This document shows, one piece after another, positions 7,323 through 9,396 of a stretch of 9,396 bases of DNA. Both the position numbers and the translations under genes were made by a program. Under the pieces are notes generated by a model, which was not told the DNA's origin, searched no databases, and saw only the letters and a program-made list of their open reading frames with translations. The DNA is taken from positions 1 through 9,396 of the forward strand of contig CAZQOV010000125.1 of assembly GCA_964595055.1 (NCBI GenBank), given 5' to 3'. Origin of the DNA: CAYRTD01 sp964595055 (GTDB taxonomy: Bacteria; Bacteroidota; Bacteroidia; Bacteroidales; GCA-2748055). Positions within the stretch are counted from its first letter, which is position 1. Every line of letters starts with the position of its first letter.

Positions 7323-7775
7323 TTAATTCGAGACAAATGAGATAGTCCAGTCTCTCTCTGTTCCGTCAGCAGAGATGACACGGTAGGTGTATGGACCGCC
7401 GGAGAAATCGTTCAGGAAGCCCGGGGTGGGGGCACCATCCACGGGTTCAATTTTTAAAGCCTCATGGCGAATAATCAGTCCAGCGTTGGTAAGATCTGTC
7501 TCGTCTGAAACCTCTACGTTTACGGTAGCCGCATCTTCATCAATGCTTGGGTTGATTGAATAAAACTGACGCCGGATTCCGGTGGTGGTTTCTCCATCTT
7601 CATAGTACTCCTGCAATTCATGTTCCTCTTCCAGCAAGTAAAAAAGCTGAACATCGGTAATCACCGCATGGTCTCCCCATTGGGCCATATCCATCTCAAT
7701 ACGGGGTTCACAGGAATAAAACAACAGAGTTATCAGGGCAAACGTTCCGGTTAATAATTTTTTATATCGTTTCAT
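7323..7775 (-). CDS. Small acidic lipoprotein downstream of susD (DUF5018-like?)
   Basis: A 150-residue protein with a clear lipoprotein signal peptide: basic MKRYKK, a hydrophobic core, and LFYSC with Cys22 as the lipidation site. The mature part is rich in Asp and Glu and has a beta-rich look. Its end, YRVISADGTERDWTISFV (131-148), resembles the repeat-ending pattern of Bacteroidota DUF5018-type or PKD-like domains in SusD-neighbour lipoproteins; this is a resemblance, not a firm assignment. Position directly after susD suggests a SusE/F-like surface accessory, possibly glycan-binding, but no binding residues can be named. The frame also opens with an ATG at 7811 that overlaps the susD end by 10 bases. 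I prefer ATG at 7775 because it starts exactly at the signal peptide and leaves a 26-base gap. The hairpin at 7265-7293 follows it. Confidence 0.82.
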   Translation of the reverse strand: MKRYKKLLTGTFALITLLFYSCEPRIEMDMAQWGDHAVITDVQLFYLLEEEHELQEYYEDGETTTGIRRQFYSINPSIDEDAATVNVEVSDETDLTNAGLIIRHEALKIEPVDGAPTPGFLNDFSGGPYTYRVISADGTERDWTISFVSN

Positions 7776-7801
7776 ATTGTTTGTTTTTAAATTAGAAGTG
7801 A

Positions 7802-9396
7802 TTAATTCCATCCCGGGTTTTGGGTTAACGTGACTCCCTTTTGCTCATACAACTGAATTTCAGCTTTTGGCACAGCATTCAAATAGTCCCGGTCTTTATT
7901 GATCCAGAATCCTTCGCCGTCAGGCTGAAATTGGGTGTACTGGAAATAGGGATTTATCATACCATCTTCAAAAGCATCGCAATCGACCCCTTCGGTGAGC
8001 GATAAATCCACGGTTCCGGTCCACCCGTCTGCTGCCAGAGTATCGGAATCATTGAAATAATCGAGAAATTCCTGAAGGGGGGCTCCCCTGGGTTTGTAGC
8101 CATTGATGGCATCTTCGAATACGGCCCAGCGTTTCAGGTCTTGCAGCCTGAACCCCTCGAGGGCCAGCTCAACGTTGCGTTCACGCCTTATTTCATTGAT
8201 AATGTTGGAGGCGTTGGGATCAAATCCCTCTGAAGCTTTATAGGCAATGTTCCAGCTTTCCACTTCAGAGAGGCTCATGGGTGTCATCCCAACCCTGCTG
8301 CGGAGCACATTGACGGTTTTGTCAATATCGGCCTGAGTAATGGTTCCCAGAATGGCTTTGGCTTCGGCATACGCCAGCAACCCTTCTGCATAGCGGATAA
8401 AGATATCATCCTGCTCTCCTGCCCGGAACTGGGAAGGGTCGAGTACAGCTCCCTTCCACCTTCTGAAACCAGTAGATGTCATTCTGGAAAGGGCGGTGTT
8501 AATGACAGGATACCTGAGTGCTTCGTCGCCTTGCCCTCCCCGCCCGGGGATTTCGGTCATGGGTCCGCGGTCAGGGGTCCAGATGGTTTGGCGGAAGCGC
8601 GGATCGAGATTTTGACCCATCTGGTTAAGTGTACCAAGCTCTTTGGTGCTCAGTTGCTGTGGTTTTCCTTCGCTGTCGAGGTAATAATCCACCAGCCTAT
8701 TGGTGATGGAGCGGTCGGTGTCACCCACTTTAGCATAGAAATTATGACTCATATTGAGGAGTTCGGTATCGTACTTTCTGAACCAGAAAACGCCATTGGC
8801 CGAATGGCCGTCTTCGACGGCAAAAAGCTGGTTATAAGGTTCATTTAAAGGGCTTCCCTGTGTAAATATGGAAGCTCCCTGATGATCAATAAGTTCCTGA
8901 ATGGTGGGTTCCACCATTTGAAGGAATTCGGTTCCATCCTTTCCGGAAACAGCATAAACGGAACCCTCTTTATTGTGGTAATATTCCCAAGTGCCTTCAA
9001 ACAGAGCTACCCGTGCTTTCATCACCAGGGCGGCTTCTTTGTTTATCCTGCCCGATTTTGCTTCCCCGTTTCCTTTCCATTGCAGGTTCACGATGGCAGA
9101 ATCAAGGTCCTGGATGATTTGGCGGGCTACCTCATCCCTGGAATCCCTGGCACGATAGAGATCCTCCTCTTCACTCATATTCAACGGTTTTAAAATAATG
9201 GGAACATCCCCAAACTCCATCAGAAAGTTAAAGTAATGCCAGGCCCTGAAAAAATAGCCTTCGCCAATAAACTGGTTGGAAGCCGCGTCGCGTGAGGTTA
9301 CTTTGTTGTAGTTGGTAAGAAAGAAGTTGGTTTCCCTGATATTACTAAGTTCCCCCCGGTATTTGAACCGAACTTCAAATGTAATAACTTTAGAGC
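7802..9396 (-). CDS. SusD/RagB-family outer-membrane glycan-binding lipoprotein (partial, 5' end missing)
   Basis: SusD-family proteins are surface lipoproteins that cap the SusC TonB-dependent transporter and capture oligosaccharides for import. The frame is open from the right edge to TAA at 7802, giving 530 visible residues. The signal peptide and an N-terminal portion lie beyond the window. An ATG at 9220 is internal and not the start: in-frame sequence upstream reads NQFIGEGYFFRAWHYFNF and then LMEFGDVPIIL, the standard SusD block in the TPR-like helical half. The C-terminal half carries FIRYAEGLLAYAEAKAILG, INEIRRERNVELALEGFR followed by LQDLKRWAVF, and RDYLNAVPKAEIQLYEQ with the closing TQNPGWN, all characteristic of the RagB/SusD domain. 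A SusC gene is expected immediately to the right. The ligand cannot be predicted from the protein alone; neighbouring fucosidases and sulfatases suggest a sulfated fucose-containing glycan. Confidence 0.96.
   Translation of the reverse strand, partial: SKVITFEVRFKYRGELSNIRETNFFLTNYNKVTSRDAASNQFIGEGYFFRAWHYFNFLMEFGDVPIILKPLNMSEEEDLYRARDSRDEVARQIIQDLDSAIVNLQWKGNGEAKSGRINKEAALVMKARVALFEGTWEYYHNKEGSVYAVSGKDGTEFLQMVEPTIQELIDHQGASIFTQGSPLNEPYNQLFAVEDGHSANGVFWFRKYDTELLNMSHNFYAKVGDTDRSITNRLVDYYLDSEGKPQQLSTKELGTLNQMGQNLDPRFRQTIWTPDRGPMTEIPGRGGQGDEALRYPVINTALSRMTSTGFRRWKGAVLDPSQFRAGEQDDIFIRYAEGLLAYAEAKAILGTITQADIDKTVNVLRSRVGMTPMSLSEVESWNIAYKASEGFDPNASNIINEIRRERNVELALEGFRLQDLKRWAVFEDAINGYKPRGAPLQEFLDYFNDSDTLAADGWTGTVDLSLTEGVDCDAFEDGMINPYFQYTQFQPDGEGFWINKDRDYLNAVPKAEIQLYEQKGVTLTQNPGWN

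Noticed and set aside
9218..9220. Taking ATG at 9220 as the start of the SusD protein
   Set aside because: The in-frame sequence upstream to the window edge has no stop and encodes conserved SusD sequence (GYFFRAWHYFNF), and a start at 9220 would give no signal peptide.

Overview
The window is a continuous block of eight genes, all on the minus strand, and reads as part of a polysaccharide utilization locus (PUL) from a member of the Bacteroidota. The evidence is a SusD-type outer-membrane glycan-binding lipoprotein (its 5' end lies beyond the right edge), followed in transcription order by a small lipoprotein and a run of secreted carbohydrate-active enzymes. Supporting signs are lipoprotein and Sec signal peptides on nearly every product, A/T-rich leaders without a Shine-Dalgarno sequence, and gene families (SusD, GH97, GH29, S1 sulfatases) typical of this phylum. 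The gene set resembles PULs of marine or sediment Bacteroidota; the sequence alone does not settle the genus.

Layout in transcription order (right to left): a SusD/RagB protein, 5'-truncated by the window edge (7802-9396); a small acidic lipoprotein (7323-7775); a strong hairpin (7265-7293) in the largest gap of the window (135 bases); a complete S1 sulfatase with a CTPTR active-site motif (5631-7187); a compact GH29 alpha-L-fucosidase made of little more than the catalytic domain (4545-5597); a GH97 N-terminal domain with no catalytic domain (3681-4532); a second, longer GH29 fucosidase with a C-terminal beta-sandwich (1990-3618); a PhoD-like metallophosphatase (390-1901); and the N-terminal 114 residues of a second S1 sulfatase with a CAPSR motif and a lipoprotein signal (1-344), which runs off the left edge.

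Read together, SusD (with a SusC presumably just beyond the right edge) would bind and import oligosaccharides, the sulfatases would remove sulfate esters, and the two different fucosidases would release alpha-L-fucose. The most economical substrate hypothesis is a sulfated, fucose-containing polysaccharide such as a fucoidan-like or algal/animal sulfated fucan. This is inference from gene content. The two items that do not fit a textbook locus are the GH97 protein that stops at the boundary of its catalytic domain and the PhoD-type phosphatase embedded between a fucosidase and a sulfatase.

I saw no tRNA, rRNA, CRISPR array, insertion sequence or transposase. No stretch longer than 135 bases lacks a gene. 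No convincing Bacteroidota promoter (TTTG ... TAnnTTTG) was found by eye in the gaps, which fits one or two long polycistronic transcripts.
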